Assembly (NCBI GenBank): GCA_000814665.1
Contig: JWIH01000011.1
Span: 62,001 to 126,000 of the forward strand
Direction of reading: 5' to 3'
Source of the DNA: Pseudoalteromonas flavipulchra NCIMB 2033 = ATCC BAA-314
GTDB lineage: Bacteria > Pseudomonadota > Gammaproteobacteria > Enterobacterales > Alteromonadaceae
DNA length: 64,000 bases
Shown: positions 27,867 to 37,966 of the stretch, in pieces
How the letters are laid out: each line of letters begins with the position of its first letter
Numbering within the stretch: the first letter of the stretch is position 1
Notes under the pieces: model-generated
The model's input: only the letters and a program-made list of their open reading frames with translations
Told to the model about the DNA's origin: nothing
The model's database searches: none
Translations under genes and position numbers: made by a program

Positions 27867-30800
27867 CACCAGCAATTAACGAAGAAATCACAGCGCTAAT
27901 CAATCAAGTGCATAACCTACCTGTGCACGAGCAAACGCTGTTGAGTGTGCTGGCGGTAGTCTATAAACCAGTTTCAGCAATCAAACTCAAACGCCTAGTT
28001 CAAGCACTCGTGGCAAAAGAGATCATCCCTGAAAATGACTTTGAACAAGGTGTAAGTCATAGCCAAATTATGAAATGGCGCTCAGACGGGTTGGTGACTT
28101 TTAACGAAGATGGAGTGCAAATAAATCTAAAACTCGCGACCAGTTTAAGCCAACGAGTCATGGCTGACGGCCAGTTTTTAGCAATCCTTAACGCTGCTGA
28201 AGAGTTTATCCCTGTATTGAATGCTTATGAATGGGAGCGCCAATTTGCCGATGAACAGCGACTCATTCGAGACTTTTTATTTATCAATCAACTACCAAAA
28301 GCCCGTAATCATTTAGGACTGGCGAAAGACCCACAGGCGGTGTGCCATAAGACCAATCAAGTGCTATTACCACTGTATTTTTATCCTTTTTCAGTTGAAG
28401 GATTTTCGGCGCTTGCTGATGACTTGCAATATCAAGCTTTTGCAACTTTGCTCTATACCTTACTACAAGGTGGTCACAGCATTAGCTATGCACTTGAAAT
28501 ACTCACACAGGTTCAAGCCAAGACACAAAGCACGCTACTGACCTGTTTATTAGCAGAATATCAAATCTATACCCTACAATTGGATAAGGCTCAGGCGTTG
28601 GTAGCCAATATCCAAACCGCTTATAGTTCACAAATTATGGCGAGCATTGCTTTTTTACAACAACACGACAACCTTATCGTTTGTTTTGAACAAGCACTAA
28701 AAGCCAAAGACAAAATCACCAAACGTAAAAAACAGTACCTAGGTAGAACACTGGGTTTGTTTCATAAGTTGGCGTTATTGCAGCAAGCCAATAGCCATGA
28801 TGCTGCATTATTTGACACACTCTCGCAACAGCTTGAGTTTGAAAGTCAAGACAGCAAAACGCCTTATAATAACTTCTTTGCCAATAACGTGCTGTTATAC
28901 TGCACAGAGAGCTTGTCGCAAAACAGTAGCTACAGCAGCGCCCATTTAAATTATTCAAGTCTGAAGAAATCTTATGTTTTTGACTATTACTTAGGTCGCT
29001 TGCTCGACTGCTTTGCACACTTCTGGTGTAATCAGAGCTTAGATGCCAAAGCGCTTGCCAATCTCGACGACTGCATCGCAACGTTTGAGTGCCTCTCTTT
29101 ACCTCTGTTTACCGGGCTTGCAAAGCAGTTGATGCTAGCGCAGCACGGTGAGCAATACCCGCTTGCATTTAATCCCGAGCTGAATGTTAGCCATCTCGTT
29201 GCTAAAAAGACAGCATGGGATCTAGCATTGGACAAGCTTATTGCGCTCAACCCGAACGCAAATACCAGCCAAGAAGTTGACGAACAATTTCGACTGATTT
29301 GGCAAATTAGGCAAGGTCGCTTTGATATTGAGTTTTTAGCACGCGAGCAAAAGCGAGGTAAAACAGGCTGGGGAAAAGGTAAGCCGATTTCCTGCAAACA
29401 ACTGAAACAGCACCCTGAGCAATTTAGTTATATCAGCCAGTCTGATAAAAAGCTGATCGAAGCCATCGCACCACAGTCAGGTTATGGCTACAATGCTCGT
29501 GCGGACTACGCCCTTGCGGGAATTCCCGCGTTAAAAGCCGCAGTCGGCGCCACCAACCTATACCATGAAGAAGACTTAAAACAAGCCATTACCATTGCCG
29601 AGAAATCTCCCGAGTTACACATCCGTCAACATGGCGACGATCTGCTACTCTCTATTCCAAATTTACCCAGCTATTTTGGTCAACCGCAAACCTACTCATT
29701 TATTCAGCAAGCTGAGCATCACTACGAGTTTATTGTGTTTAACCAATCACATATACAGGTCGCTGAGATTATTGGTGAATCCGGATTAGCTGTGCCTGCC
29801 AGTGCAAAACAAAAAGTGCTGTCGAGTATTAAAGCCATCGCACCTTATCTCAATGTACAGTCTGATTTAGCTGATATAGATACAGGGCTGGATAGTATCG
29901 AGGCGCAATCGGCGCTTGTTATTAACATTCAACCTTATCATCAAGGCCTCGATTTTCACTGTGTGGTCATGCCCTTTGGCGAAAAAGGGCCGATTTTTCA
30001 TCCAGGACACGGTATTGCCACTGTCAGCGCTGAGATCGATGGTAAGCGCTTATCCACCACCCGAAACTTGTTACTTGAGCAGCAAAGATTGGATGAGTTA
30101 GATACGCACTGCCCGCTATTTTTGGAGATGACGGATAATCGCTTAAGTTTAGCTGAAATGGACGAAGCGCTAGAGGTGCTACAAGAACTTGAGCAGGTGA
30201 TTAATCAAGAGCCTTGCCCTATGGCGCTCAAGCTCAGATGGCCTAGAGGTAAAAAGGTTAAGCTCAGTAGCAAGCTCGAGACCCAACATTTGCAACTTGC
30301 CATGAGCAAGAAAAATGAATGGTTCGATATGACTGGCGAGCTACAAGTAAGTAATGACCAAGTTATCGAACTTAAACAGCTTCTCAAAATGGTTGCCACC
30401 AGCAATGGCCGATTTATTGCGCTGGACGGTGAGCAAGTACTCGCCCTTTCAAGTGACTTAAAAGCGCAACTTGACCAGCTCAATAACGCGACCGAAGGCG
30501 GAAAATTTCACCCGCTAGCTGCGCCGTTAATTGCTGAAGCCACCACTGGAATGCGGATGAAAACCTTGCCGGCTTGGGAAGAGCAAAACGAAAAAATGCA
30601 GCAAGCCGTCGCATTGACTCCAACGCTTCCTTCAACATTACAAGCCGAGCTGCGCGACTACCAGCAGGCGGGATTTGACTGGGCAATGCGACTTGCCCAT
30701 TGGGGTGCAGGTGCGTGCCTTGCCGATGATATGGGATTGGGTAAAACCATCCAAGCGCTGGCGATGATATTGGCCCGAGCCAATGTCGGCCCAACGCTTG

Positions 30801-32056
30801 TCATCGCGCCAACATCTGTCTGCTTCAACTGGCAACAGGAAATCCAAAAGTTCGCTCCAACCTTGTCGGTGAAACTCTTTTCTGACTATCCACATTCTGA
30901 TGCCAGAGCTGAGATGCTGAGCAACTTGCAACCACTGGATTGTGTGATATTAAGCTATGGCCTGCTACAGCGCGAAGTTGATATCTTAAAGCCTATCGCT
31001 TTTGAAACCATTGTCGCCGATGAAGCCCAAGCGCTAAAAAATCCTTTAGCAAAACGTACTCAAGCCGCCTGCGCGCTCAAAGGCAAGTTTAAGCTGATCA
31101 CCACTGGGACCCCAATAGAAAATAACCTCACAGAGCTTTGGTCACTCTTTCGTTTTGTAAACCCGGGATTGCTCGGTAACCTCAAACGCTTTAGCGAAAA
31201 GTTTTCCGCCCCCATTGAAAACGCCAATGAAGATAAGCTCGCAGCACACCGTGCCCGTAAAGGCCTCAAACACCTGATCCAGCCTTTTATTCTGCGCCGT
31301 ATGAAGCATCAGGTATTAACCGAATTGCCACCACGTACTGAGATCAATGTACCAATTCAATTGAGCCAAGAAGAACAAACCTTTTACGAAGCGCTGCGCC
31401 AAAACGCCATTGACGAAATTTCACAGTCAACACAGCAAGACAGTGCCAACGAACAGCGCTTTAAAATGCTGGCAGCACTAACCCGCTTGCGCCAAGCCTG
31501 TTGTCATCCAAAACTGTTAATGGCAGAAAGTCAGATAACCAGCTCAAAATTAGCGGCATTGGATGAGCTTCTGACCGAGCTGCAAGAGAACAATCACAAG
31601 GCACTTATATTCAGTCAGTTTGTAGGCCATTTGCAACTAATCAAAGCTCGCTTGGAAAAACGCGGGATCCAGTTTCAGTATTTAGATGGCAGCACCTCAA
31701 GCAAAGCACGTCAGCAGGCCGTGAATGCGTTTCAAAAAGGTGAAGGCGAGGTATTTTTAATTAGCCTCAAAGCTGGAGGCTCTGGTTTGAACCTTACCGC
31801 GGCAGATTATGTTATTCACATGGATCCTTGGTGGAATCCTGCGGTTGAAGAGCAAGCGTCAGACCGCGCACATAGAATGGGACAAACACGCCCCGTTACT
31901 ATTTATCGCTTAATTGCCAAAGGCACGATTGAAGAACAAATTGTCGAGCTCCATCACCATAAAAAAGACCTCGCGGATCAATTGCTCGCGAACACCGATA
32001 AAGTGATGAAGCTAGACGTAAACGATGTGCTATCCATGCTCAAGGAGACGCTATAA
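27851..32056 (+). CDS. Large SNF2-family DNA-dependent ATPase/helicase
   Basis: This 1401-aa protein has a C-terminal Swi2/Snf2 ATPase in two RecA lobes: motif I DDMGLGKTIQALA near residue 958, motif II VADEAQALKN near 1055, and motif VI QASDRAHRMGQTRPV near 1335. The first ~900 residues are helical repeats and a beta-rich region without a clear family. Proteins with this layout translocate on DNA or remodel DNA-bound proteins, but the bacterial role is not defined. It is not RapA, which is shorter (~970 aa). The last 17 bases overlap the convergent amidohydrolase gene. Confidence 0.88.
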   Translation: MNFDFPPAINEEITALINQVHNLPVHEQTLLSVLAVVYKPVSAIKLKRLVQALVAKEIIPENDFEQGVSHSQIMKWRSDGLVTFNEDGVQINLKLATSLSQRVMADGQFLAILNAAEEFIPVLNAYEWERQFADEQRLIRDFLFINQLPKARNHLGLAKDPQAVCHKTNQVLLPLYFYPFSVEGFSALADDLQYQAFATLLYTLLQGGHSISYALEILTQVQAKTQSTLLTCLLAEYQIYTLQLDKAQALVANIQTAYSSQIMASIAFLQQHDNLIVCFEQALKAKDKITKRKKQYLGRTLGLFHKLALLQQANSHDAALFDTLSQQLEFESQDSKTPYNNFFANNVLLYCTESLSQNSSYSSAHLNYSSLKKSYVFDYYLGRLLDCFAHFWCNQSLDAKALANLDDCIATFECLSLPLFTGLAKQLMLAQHGEQYPLAFNPELNVSHLVAKKTAWDLALDKLIALNPNANTSQEVDEQFRLIWQIRQGRFDIEFLAREQKRGKTGWGKGKPISCKQLKQHPEQFSYISQSDKKLIEAIAPQSGYGYNARADYALAGIPALKAAVGATNLYHEEDLKQAITIAEKSPELHIRQHGDDLLLSIPNLPSYFGQPQTYSFIQQAEHHYEFIVFNQSHIQVAEIIGESGLAVPASAKQKVLSSIKAIAPYLNVQSDLADIDTGLDSIEAQSALVINIQPYHQGLDFHCVVMPFGEKGPIFHPGHGIATVSAEIDGKRLSTTRNLLLEQQRLDELDTHCPLFLEMTDNRLSLAEMDEALEVLQELEQVINQEPCPMALKLRWPRGKKVKLSSKLETQHLQLAMSKKNEWFDMTGELQVSNDQVIELKQLLKMVATSNGRFIALDGEQVLALSSDLKAQLDQLNNATEGGKFHPLAAPLIAEATTGMRMKTLPAWEEQNEKMQQAVALTPTLPSTLQAELRDYQQAGFDWAMRLAHWGAGACLADDMGLGKTIQALAMILARANVGPTLVIAPTSVCFNWQQEIQKFAPTLSVKLFSDYPHSDARAEMLSNLQPLDCVILSYGLLQREVDILKPIAFETIVADEAQALKNPLAKRTQAACALKGKFKLITTGTPIENNLTELWSLFRFVNPGLLGNLKRFSEKFSAPIENANEDKLAAHRARKGLKHLIQPFILRRMKHQVLTELPPRTEINVPIQLSQEEQTFYEALRQNAIDEISQSTQQDSANEQRFKMLAALTRLRQACCHPKLLMAESQITSSKLAALDELLTELQENNHKALIFSQFVGHLQLIKARLEKRGIQFQYLDGSTSSKARQQAVNAFQKGEGEVFLISLKAGGSGLNLTAADYVIHMDPWWNPAVEEQASDRAHRMGQTRPVTIYRLIAKGTIEEQIVELHHHKKDLADQLLANTDKVMKLDVNDVLSMLKETL

Positions 32057-33146
32057 CACAGATCTCTGGCGCGCGATAAGGCAAATCTAACAGCGAAAAA
32101 TAGTTTTGACCTAAGGCGATCCGGCGAAAAGCATTGTCGTCAAGAGAGGCGAGAATTCGACTATTGATATCGACTTCTTCTAAATAATCGAAAAAGCGTT
32201 TATTTTTACTAGCGACGAAATCACTGCCTGGCAAAAAGCGCTCAGCATGGGCATTAATAAATTCAACATACTGCCCCTGAATTTTCGGGTCGCTAAAATA
32301 ATAGTCGTACAAAATTCGCCATGACAGATCGGCCTTTAAGTTTTTATATTGGGAGAATAACCGCTCCATGGTGTTTATGTGCAGCTCTGGGTCAATTTGG
32401 CTTAACTCTTTTGATATTCCCATGTGCATCCAAATAATATCGTTTTCTGGGTAGCGCTTTAATACTTCCTCAAGCAAAGGTAAGTATTTAAGTGGCGTGT
32501 TGTTATCGCCCAAGTCAGCGTGCAGTGCAAGCGGAATACGCTTTTCTTCTAGCACAGCCATAAATGGCTGCCACTTGGCGATAGTCTCTTTATCTACCGC
32601 TTGATGGCCGTTACCAAAATGCGCCGCTTTGACTAAATTCACTTCTCCCATCCAACGAAATAAGTCACCAAACTCGTCTTCGAGTAGTGCCATTTTTGGC
32701 AAAATAGTCTCTGGTTTATGCAAGTCAGCAAAGGTCATAGACAAGGTAATATGCACGTTATCTGCGCCATATTTAAGATAATTGCTCGCATTTTTAAAGT
32801 CATTTTGAATGCTGGGTGAAATCAACTGGCTGTAGCACCCACGCTCACCAAAGCAATCAGGCTTTCGCTCGTAGGTTTGACCAATGCCATAAACGTTGAT
32901 AAACACCACTCCCACACGCTCTGCCCAAGTAACGAGCTTATCAAACGGGACCGCATCTCCCCGAAATGGCTGAAAATGGTGATGGGAATCAACGGCAAAA
33001 TAACTAGATTGCGCCTTGCGGTCGTAGCACTGGGTATTATCTACACTAAAAGTTGCTAGCGTGCGTGTGCCAGTGGCCGACACACTTTGGCAACCAGCCA
33101 GTAAAACGGCACAACTCATAGCAATAACTCTTTGTTTTACATTCAT
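32040..33146 (-). CDS. Amidohydrolase-superfamily lipoprotein
   Basis: The 368-aa product starts with a lipoprotein signal (AVLLAGC, Cys near residue 19). The mature part looks like an amidohydrolase-2 type TIM barrel, with the metal-binding motif AVDSHHHFQPF near the N-terminus, ALHADLGDNNTP mid-chain and IWMHMGISKEL later. The substrate is unknown. It is convergent with the helicase gene and overlaps it by 17 bases; the DUF962 gene lies just upstream on the same strand. Confidence 0.75.
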   Translation of the reverse strand: MNVKQRVIAMSCAVLLAGCQSVSATGTRTLATFSVDNTQCYDRKAQSSYFAVDSHHHFQPFRGDAVPFDKLVTWAERVGVVFINVYGIGQTYERKPDCFGERGCYSQLISPSIQNDFKNASNYLKYGADNVHITLSMTFADLHKPETILPKMALLEDEFGDLFRWMGEVNLVKAAHFGNGHQAVDKETIAKWQPFMAVLEEKRIPLALHADLGDNNTPLKYLPLLEEVLKRYPENDIIWMHMGISKELSQIDPELHINTMERLFSQYKNLKADLSWRILYDYYFSDPKIQGQYVEFINAHAERFLPGSDFVASKNKRFFDYLEEVDINSRILASLDDNAFRRIALGQNYFSLLDLPYRAPEICVIASP

Positions 33147-33169
33147 TTTTATTATCTACTGAGTCTCCT

Positions 33170-33487
33170 TTACCAAGGTACTTTACCACGGATAATATCC
33201 TTGTACATGACCCAGTCACCCATCAAGCTATACAGCGGATATTGAAATGTCGCAGGCTTATTTTTCTCAAAAAAGAAATGCCCTACCCAAGCAAAACCAT
33301 AACCCGCGATTGGCAGCAGCCATAATAAAGACCAATGTGCAAAAACCAACGCAAAGAGCAAAATAAAGAGCACTAAGGTTGAGCCGATAAAATGTAAGCG
33401 ACGGCAGGTTTTGTTTTTGTGCTCCGCGAGATAATAAGGGTAAAACGATGCAAAAGAATTGAACTCTTTGTTATTATTTTTGGTCAT
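33170..33487 (-). CDS. DUF962 / Mpo1-like membrane protein
   Basis: This 105-aa protein has two hydrophobic hairpins (~32-50 and ~52-70). It carries conserved His residues in CRRLHFIGS and GHFFFEKNKPATFQYP, the hallmark of the DUF962 (YGL010w/Mpo1) family. The yeast member is an Fe(II)-dependent 2-hydroxy fatty acid dioxygenase; whether the bacterial protein does this is unknown. It lies 23 bases upstream of the amidohydrolase lipoprotein, so the two may be an operon. Confidence 0.85.
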   Translation of the reverse strand: MTKNNNKEFNSFASFYPYYLAEHKNKTCRRLHFIGSTLVLFILLFALVFAHWSLLWLLPIAGYGFAWVGHFFFEKNKPATFQYPLYSLMGDWVMYKDIIRGKVPW

Positions 33488-33590
33488 GAGAGTATGCGAT
33501 TCGTTATTCGACTGTAATACTCAGCATAGTGCAAAGTATTTACGTTGAAAATAAAAAAGGAATGAGCGTGGCAACAGGCTCAAAAACAGT

Positions 33591-34064
33591 ATGTTGAAAC
33601 CCCTAATGATGATCACCGCTGCGATGCTGCTCCAAGCTTGCAACGACACCGCCCCAACCACCAAATCAGAGGCAACGATGAATGCACAAAGTAACATTCA
33701 ATGCAGTGTGAGTAAGGGTTCTGACTCAGGTATGACCTACCCCATTAATTTCACTTTTACCAACGCAGGCCATAATGATGAAAAGTTTCTAATTTGGCAT
33801 ACCCCTTTTGAAGGCTGGTGGAGCCAATTTTTAGAGGTAACACAAAATGGTAAGTCGCTTAATTATCAAGGACCCATGGCGAAACGACTCGCGCCCTCAG
33901 CTAATGAGTTTATGACCCTAAATGCCGGGCAAAGTAAAAGCGTAGAATTAGATTTAGCACTGGCTTATGAGATAAACACCGCACAGCCCATTACCATCAC
34001 CTATCACAATCAGCTCAGTCATGCCGATGCATTAAAAGCGTCATGTAGTACGGTATTAGAATAA
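33591..34064 (+). CDS. Hypothetical lipoprotein
   Basis: The 157-aa product has a lipoprotein signal with lipobox LQAC (Cys near 17). The mature part is beta-rich, with TYPINFTFTNAGHNDEKFLI suggesting an immunoglobulin-like fold, possibly a protease-inhibitor-like or 'intracellular proteinase inhibitor' type domain. I do not recognise a specific family. It is divergent from the DUF962 gene. Confidence 0.65.
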   Translation: MLKPLMMITAAMLLQACNDTAPTTKSEATMNAQSNIQCSVSKGSDSGMTYPINFTFTNAGHNDEKFLIWHTPFEGWWSQFLEVTQNGKSLNYQGPMAKRLAPSANEFMTLNAGQSKSVELDLALAYEINTAQPITITYHNQLSHADALKASCSTVLE

Positions 34065-34092
34065 AACCAACATCAGCACCGTGTCTCGGCTT

Positions 34093-34126
34093 GTAGGTCG
34101 GCTTGTAGGTCGGCTTTTAAGCCGAC
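34093..34126. repeat. Short palindromic repeat, GTAGGTCGGC family, copies 2 and 3
   Basis: A half unit GTAGGTCGGCTT (34093-34104) is directly followed by a full hairpin GTAGGTCGGC...GCCGAC (34105-34126). It is the same unit as at 14937-14958. Both sites lie between convergent genes. Confidence 0.6.
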
Positions 34127-34191
34127 AACTTAACCCAACAACCCACAACCCAACTAACCGACAACCAACTACAAAAACCCCAACCCCAACA

Positions 34192-35073
34192 TCAAGGTCT
34201 TGAAATTTGGATCACGACTCGACGGTTCTTACCGCGACCAATGGCGTTGTCGTTGGTATCAATATGGCGTTTTTCGCCAAAGCCGTCAGTCATAATCTTA
34301 TTCTCTTCAACCCCTAAGCTCGCCATATAGGATTTAATCGCCTCGGCACGTTTCTTTGACAATCTCAGGTTGGTATCACGGCCGCCGTAACTATCGCTAT
34401 AGGCCGAAATATAAATTTGCTCAATTTTCGGGTCATTTTTAAGATATTCGCCGATCATATCCAAGCGTTTGCGTGACGACTTTGTCAGCTCGCTGGAATT
34501 TTTTTTGTAATTCATCACCGTAAAAGCGATGTCTTCAAAGCTGTATGGCAACAGGTTATCGCGACATTGTAAGAACGCCCAATATGCCTGTTTAAAGTTC
34601 ACTGATGACAAAGAAACTGAGATTTTATCTACGTCGTTGTGCCAATCTTTATAATAAAAAGTAGGAAAGTAGCCCTTTTCAAGCTCAGTCAACAACTGCC
34701 ACGCGACGTTATTTTCAAGTTCACCGTCAAATTTTTTCAGTAATTTCATTTGACCGATACTTCTTGCCGGTTTGCCGGCTCGCCAAAGCGGTGGCACCGA
34801 TTCAAGTCCTGCAAAATCGTAACTTTCAGGGCGTACCATCATATCTAGGTTAAAGGTTAAGTCTTTATTTTTACTGGCATTACTTGAAAATATAGCTTCA
34901 CCGTAATACGGGACTTCATGATTAAGCGCACAACTCAAACGATTGTTTTGGTCAACATTCCAATGTGATGAATCAGCTTCGGCAGCGTATTGCCGCATTG
35001 CAGCCTCGCTATTAAAGGTAATGGCGCATAACGATATACCAACCCAACCTACTGATTTATATAACTTGATCAC
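34192..35073 (-). CDS. motY: MotY, sodium-driven flagellar motor T-ring protein
   Basis: The product of ~293 aa has an N-terminal domain with the MotY features RQYAAEADSSHWNV and RLSCALNHEVPYYGEAIF and a C-terminal OmpA peptidoglycan-binding domain (IYISAYSDSYGGRDTNLRLS). MotY forms the periplasmic T ring that holds the PomA/PomB stator of polar flagella. I prefer GTG at 35073, with GAGGTG upstream, because the next residues IKLYKSVGWVGISLCA form a normal signal peptide ending EA-AM; the frame is open back to 35118. motY is usually unlinked to the other flagellar genes. Confidence 0.85.
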   Translation of the reverse strand: MIKLYKSVGWVGISLCAITFNSEAAMRQYAAEADSSHWNVDQNNRLSCALNHEVPYYGEAIFSSNASKNKDLTFNLDMMVRPESYDFAGLESVPPLWRAGKPARSIGQMKLLKKFDGELENNVAWQLLTELEKGYFPTFYYKDWHNDVDKISVSLSSVNFKQAYWAFLQCRDNLLPYSFEDIAFTVMNYKKNSSELTKSSRKRLDMIGEYLKNDPKIEQIYISAYSDSYGGRDTNLRLSKKRAEAIKSYMASLGVEENKIMTDGFGEKRHIDTNDNAIGRGKNRRVVIQISRP

Positions 35074-35261
35074 CCCACACCTCACAACATCAACCATTAA
35101 TCTACACTCGTTCAGCACGCCAAAAGCTAGAGCTTGTCTCTACCAATTCGCGCTATTTAGAGTTAAGCAATAAATGTACCATACTAAGCGCTCTCAAGCT
35201 GCTCGCTTCTTGTCGAGGTATCAGTATAATAGGCCGCTAAATTTCACAAACCAAGAAGATT

Positions 35262-35936
35262 ATGTCTGATACCGAGCAAACGCTATTTTCAAAACGCTTT
35301 CGCGGCTTCTTTCCTGTAGTTATCGACGTGGAAACCGCTGGCTTTAATAAAGATACTGACGCCCTACTAGAAATTGCCGTCAGTATGTTAAAAATGGACG
35401 ATGACGGGGTATTAAGCTTAGATCAGACAGTACACTTTCATGTTGCGCCTTTTGAAGGTGCAAATATTGAGCAAGCTGCGATTGACTTTAATGGCATTGA
35501 TCCATTTTCACCACTCAGAGGCGCAGTTGCGGAAGATGAAGTGCTGAAAGAAATTTGCAAAGCCGTGCGTAAAGCCCAAAAAGCCGCAGGCTGTCAGCGA
35601 TCCGTTGTCGTTGCCCATAATGCCGCTTTTGATCACGGCTTTTTAAATGCAGCGATTGAGCGTAACAAGATAAAGCGCACACCTTTTCACCCATTTGTCA
35701 GCTTTGATACCACATCACTTGCAGGGCTTGCTCTAGGCCAAACGGTGCTTGCAAAGGCATGTCGTGCAGCAGGTATCGAGTTCGACAATAGTCAAGCGCA
35801 CAGCGCACTTTACGACACAGAACGCACCGCAGAGCTCTTTTGCTACATAGTCAACAAGTGGCAAGCATTAGGTGGTTGGCCATTACCAGAGCCTGAAGCC
35901 GAGTCAGAACCTGAGTCAACAACCGACACCGAATAA
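35262..35936 (+). CDS. rnt: Ribonuclease T
   Basis: This 224-aa DEDDh 3'-5' exoribonuclease trims tRNA and other stable RNA 3' ends. Exo motifs are present: [20 protein letters not shown] (Exo I), [16 protein letters not shown] (Exo II) and [17 protein letters not shown] (Exo III, with catalytic His and Asp). Length and N-terminus (FRGFFPVV) match family norms. It ends at a shared bidirectional terminator. Confidence 0.95.
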   Translation: MSDTEQTLFSKRFRGFFPVVIDVETAGFNKDTDALLEIAVSMLKMDDDGVLSLDQTVHFHVAPFEGANIEQAAIDFNGIDPFSPLRGAVAEDEVLKEICKAVRKAQKAAGCQRSVVVAHNAAFDHGFLNAAIERNKIKRTPFHPFVSFDTTSLAGLALGQTVLAKACRAAGIEFDNSQAHSALYDTERTAELFCYIVNKWQALGGWPLPEPEAESEPESTTDTE

Positions 35937-35937
35937 T

Positions 35938-35968
35938 AAAAATGCCAGCAAATCCAGCTGGCATTTTT
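35938..35968. terminator. Bidirectional terminator between rnt and the FapA-like gene
   Basis: AAAAATGCCAGC and GCTGGCATTTTT form a perfect stem with a short loop. A/T runs on both sides allow it to serve both convergent genes. Confidence 0.85.
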
Positions 35969-35982
35969 ATAAGTGCTCGTTT

Positions 35983-37635
35983 TTACGCTATTTCTGCGGT
36001 TTTGGCAGTCGTAAACTGTTGCATGATCTTACCTTCATGCAATTTAACGAAATTAGGCGGGTAAATTCGCGAAAACAGCTTAGTGTCTTTCGCTATTTTT
36101 ACTTCGGTTCCGGGGTGCATTAGCTCATTGACCGTGACTCGACTCAAGCGTGCTAATCGATGTATTTTTTGCTGTATTAAACCGATGTTACGTTGATTAC
36201 GGCCATAATGTTTATTTATCTGCGCTTCGCTGTGCTGCAACTTGGCAAGATATGCATCTCGTTTTTGCGATTGCGGCGACGCCTGTGCTTTATTCATGGC
36301 TTGTTTAATATCGATGACTTTGGACGCCAGCACCTTTTCCAGCTCCACTAATTCGCGGTGCTTATCGTGCAAACTATCCCAGTCTTGGGCTAGTGAAATA
36401 CGTGTTCTTGTGCCTGAAGGTGCCCCAAGTTCACCCGTTTCTATACGCATGGCATCCAATACATTTCCGCCAATCAGTTTGCCTCTAGGGGTTTCACCTT
36501 TACCTACTTTTATTAAACGCTTGGAAGCCAAATCACAATGCAAAGCTTGACGTTCAATGAGAATATCTTGTTCGCTTTCAATTCGGCAGTACTGCGCATA
36601 GCCTAACGAAACACTGCGCTTTGCTTTAATTGAACATGAAAAAGGTTCACCTTCAGTGCGCTTACGGCCAATTGTGCCAAGCATTATCGTAACAGCGCTA
36701 CCACTTTCAAGAATAGCCGATTCCACAAAGCCAATCACAGTAATATCGCCCGAAGCCTTAACACGCATTCCATCTTTAATATCACCGCTCACAATCACGC
36801 TGCCATCAAACTCAACATGCCCTGTCGTCACATCAATGTTTTCATAGCACAGCACATCATCAACGCGCATACCTCGAGGAATGGCTACTGGCACACCTTT
36901 TGAATCGGCAATAAGCAGGTTTTTATCGTTGGGGTCGAGCTTGGTGCCTTCTGACACCTCAAGTGGTGCGTCTTTGCCTGGTTTTGGATCAATCACATCA
37001 CCAAACACGGTATAACCCGGCTCGCCTTCTGTTGGCGGAACTTTTTTCATTAATGGGCTGCCCGGCTTTACGGTGATGATAGCACCTAAATTACGCATAT
37101 CGACCTTACCGCCGCTCGATTCTTGTGGACTGAGTACTCTGTCCTGCGCTGTCATACACAGGCGCACAAACCGTGCGTCGTTGCCATCTTTGGCTCGTTG
37201 ACCATGCGCAACAATCCCATTGTAAGTGTGTCCGGGAGGGAGTTCTAACTGCTGACCGAGAAGATTATCGAGGGCTTTGCCACTGACGCCTTTTTTAATA
37301 CCCGCTTGTTTTAATGCTTGTTTGGCCTTGTTCATACAAACCAGCTTACCACCACGGGCTGTGGTCACTCTCGCTTCAGCAAGCATGTTGCCTTCTTCAA
37401 TACGCACCGAAATAGACGCATCGATAGCGCGAGCCACAATCAGCGAGTCCTGCTCGGACGCCTCACTTGCGGTAAATAATTGGCCGATATTGGCATGAAT
37501 GATTTCAAAATCCGCATATGGCGACCCCTCTATCATCTCAACTAGCTGAGACGAGCTCGCCGGAAATCCGGATTCCACAGGATGAGAGAGTAAGTAGACA
37601 TAGCCCTCATCCTCATCAAAACGAAATAATGACAT
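35983..37635 (-). CDS. FapA-family (DUF342) protein
   Basis: The 550-aa protein has the DUF342 beta-helix core in the middle (GHVEFDGSVIVSGDIKDGMR and KASGDITVIGFVESAILESG) and a C-terminal coiled coil (~430-490). Members include Vibrio FapA, which influences flagellar assembly and glucose signalling. Its direct activity is not established. It is convergent with rnt. The start is ATG at 37635. Confidence 0.82.
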   Translation of the reverse strand: MSLFRFDEDEGYVYLLSHPVESGFPASSSQLVEMIEGSPYADFEIIHANIGQLFTASEASEQDSLIVARAIDASISVRIEEGNMLAEARVTTARGGKLVCMNKAKQALKQAGIKKGVSGKALDNLLGQQLELPPGHTYNGIVAHGQRAKDGNDARFVRLCMTAQDRVLSPQESSGGKVDMRNLGAIITVKPGSPLMKKVPPTEGEPGYTVFGDVIDPKPGKDAPLEVSEGTKLDPNDKNLLIADSKGVPVAIPRGMRVDDVLCYENIDVTTGHVEFDGSVIVSGDIKDGMRVKASGDITVIGFVESAILESGSAVTIMLGTIGRKRTEGEPFSCSIKAKRSVSLGYAQYCRIESEQDILIERQALHCDLASKRLIKVGKGETPRGKLIGGNVLDAMRIETGELGAPSGTRTRISLAQDWDSLHDKHRELVELEKVLASKVIDIKQAMNKAQASPQSQKRDAYLAKLQHSEAQINKHYGRNQRNIGLIQQKIHRLARLSRVTVNELMHPGTEVKIAKDTKLFSRIYPPNFVKLHEGKIMQQFTTAKTAEIA

Positions 37636-37966
37636 TCATCAACCCTGAAAAGTATGCACGATCTTATTGTTATGTTGTTATTTTTAATGCAGCGAACTCA
37701 TTTGAGCATAACTTCGCCAAATTGTTAAGCTTAACATCACCTGAACTGCTACAAATTATAAATGAATGTAAATCAATCTGTGCATTTAAAAGACAACTTA
37801 TTATTTTCTTTAGATTTATCGGCTTTACAGTGCAAAACTTTAGACAAACGTTGGGATTTCACGCCAAATGGCAGCAAATTCATAACTAAGTATTACTCTG
37901 TTTTACACTTGCCGTTTTATAGGGTAATTTCATCTTTCATGAAGGACATAACTTTTAGGGACAGTC
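37636..37966. other. Intergenic region between FapA-like and Card1-like genes
   Basis: The ~330 bases between two divergent genes are AT-rich. Short overlapping frames exist but none has a convincing ribosome site or protein-like composition. The region presumably holds the two divergent promoters. No CRISPR repeats are present. Confidence 0.45.
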
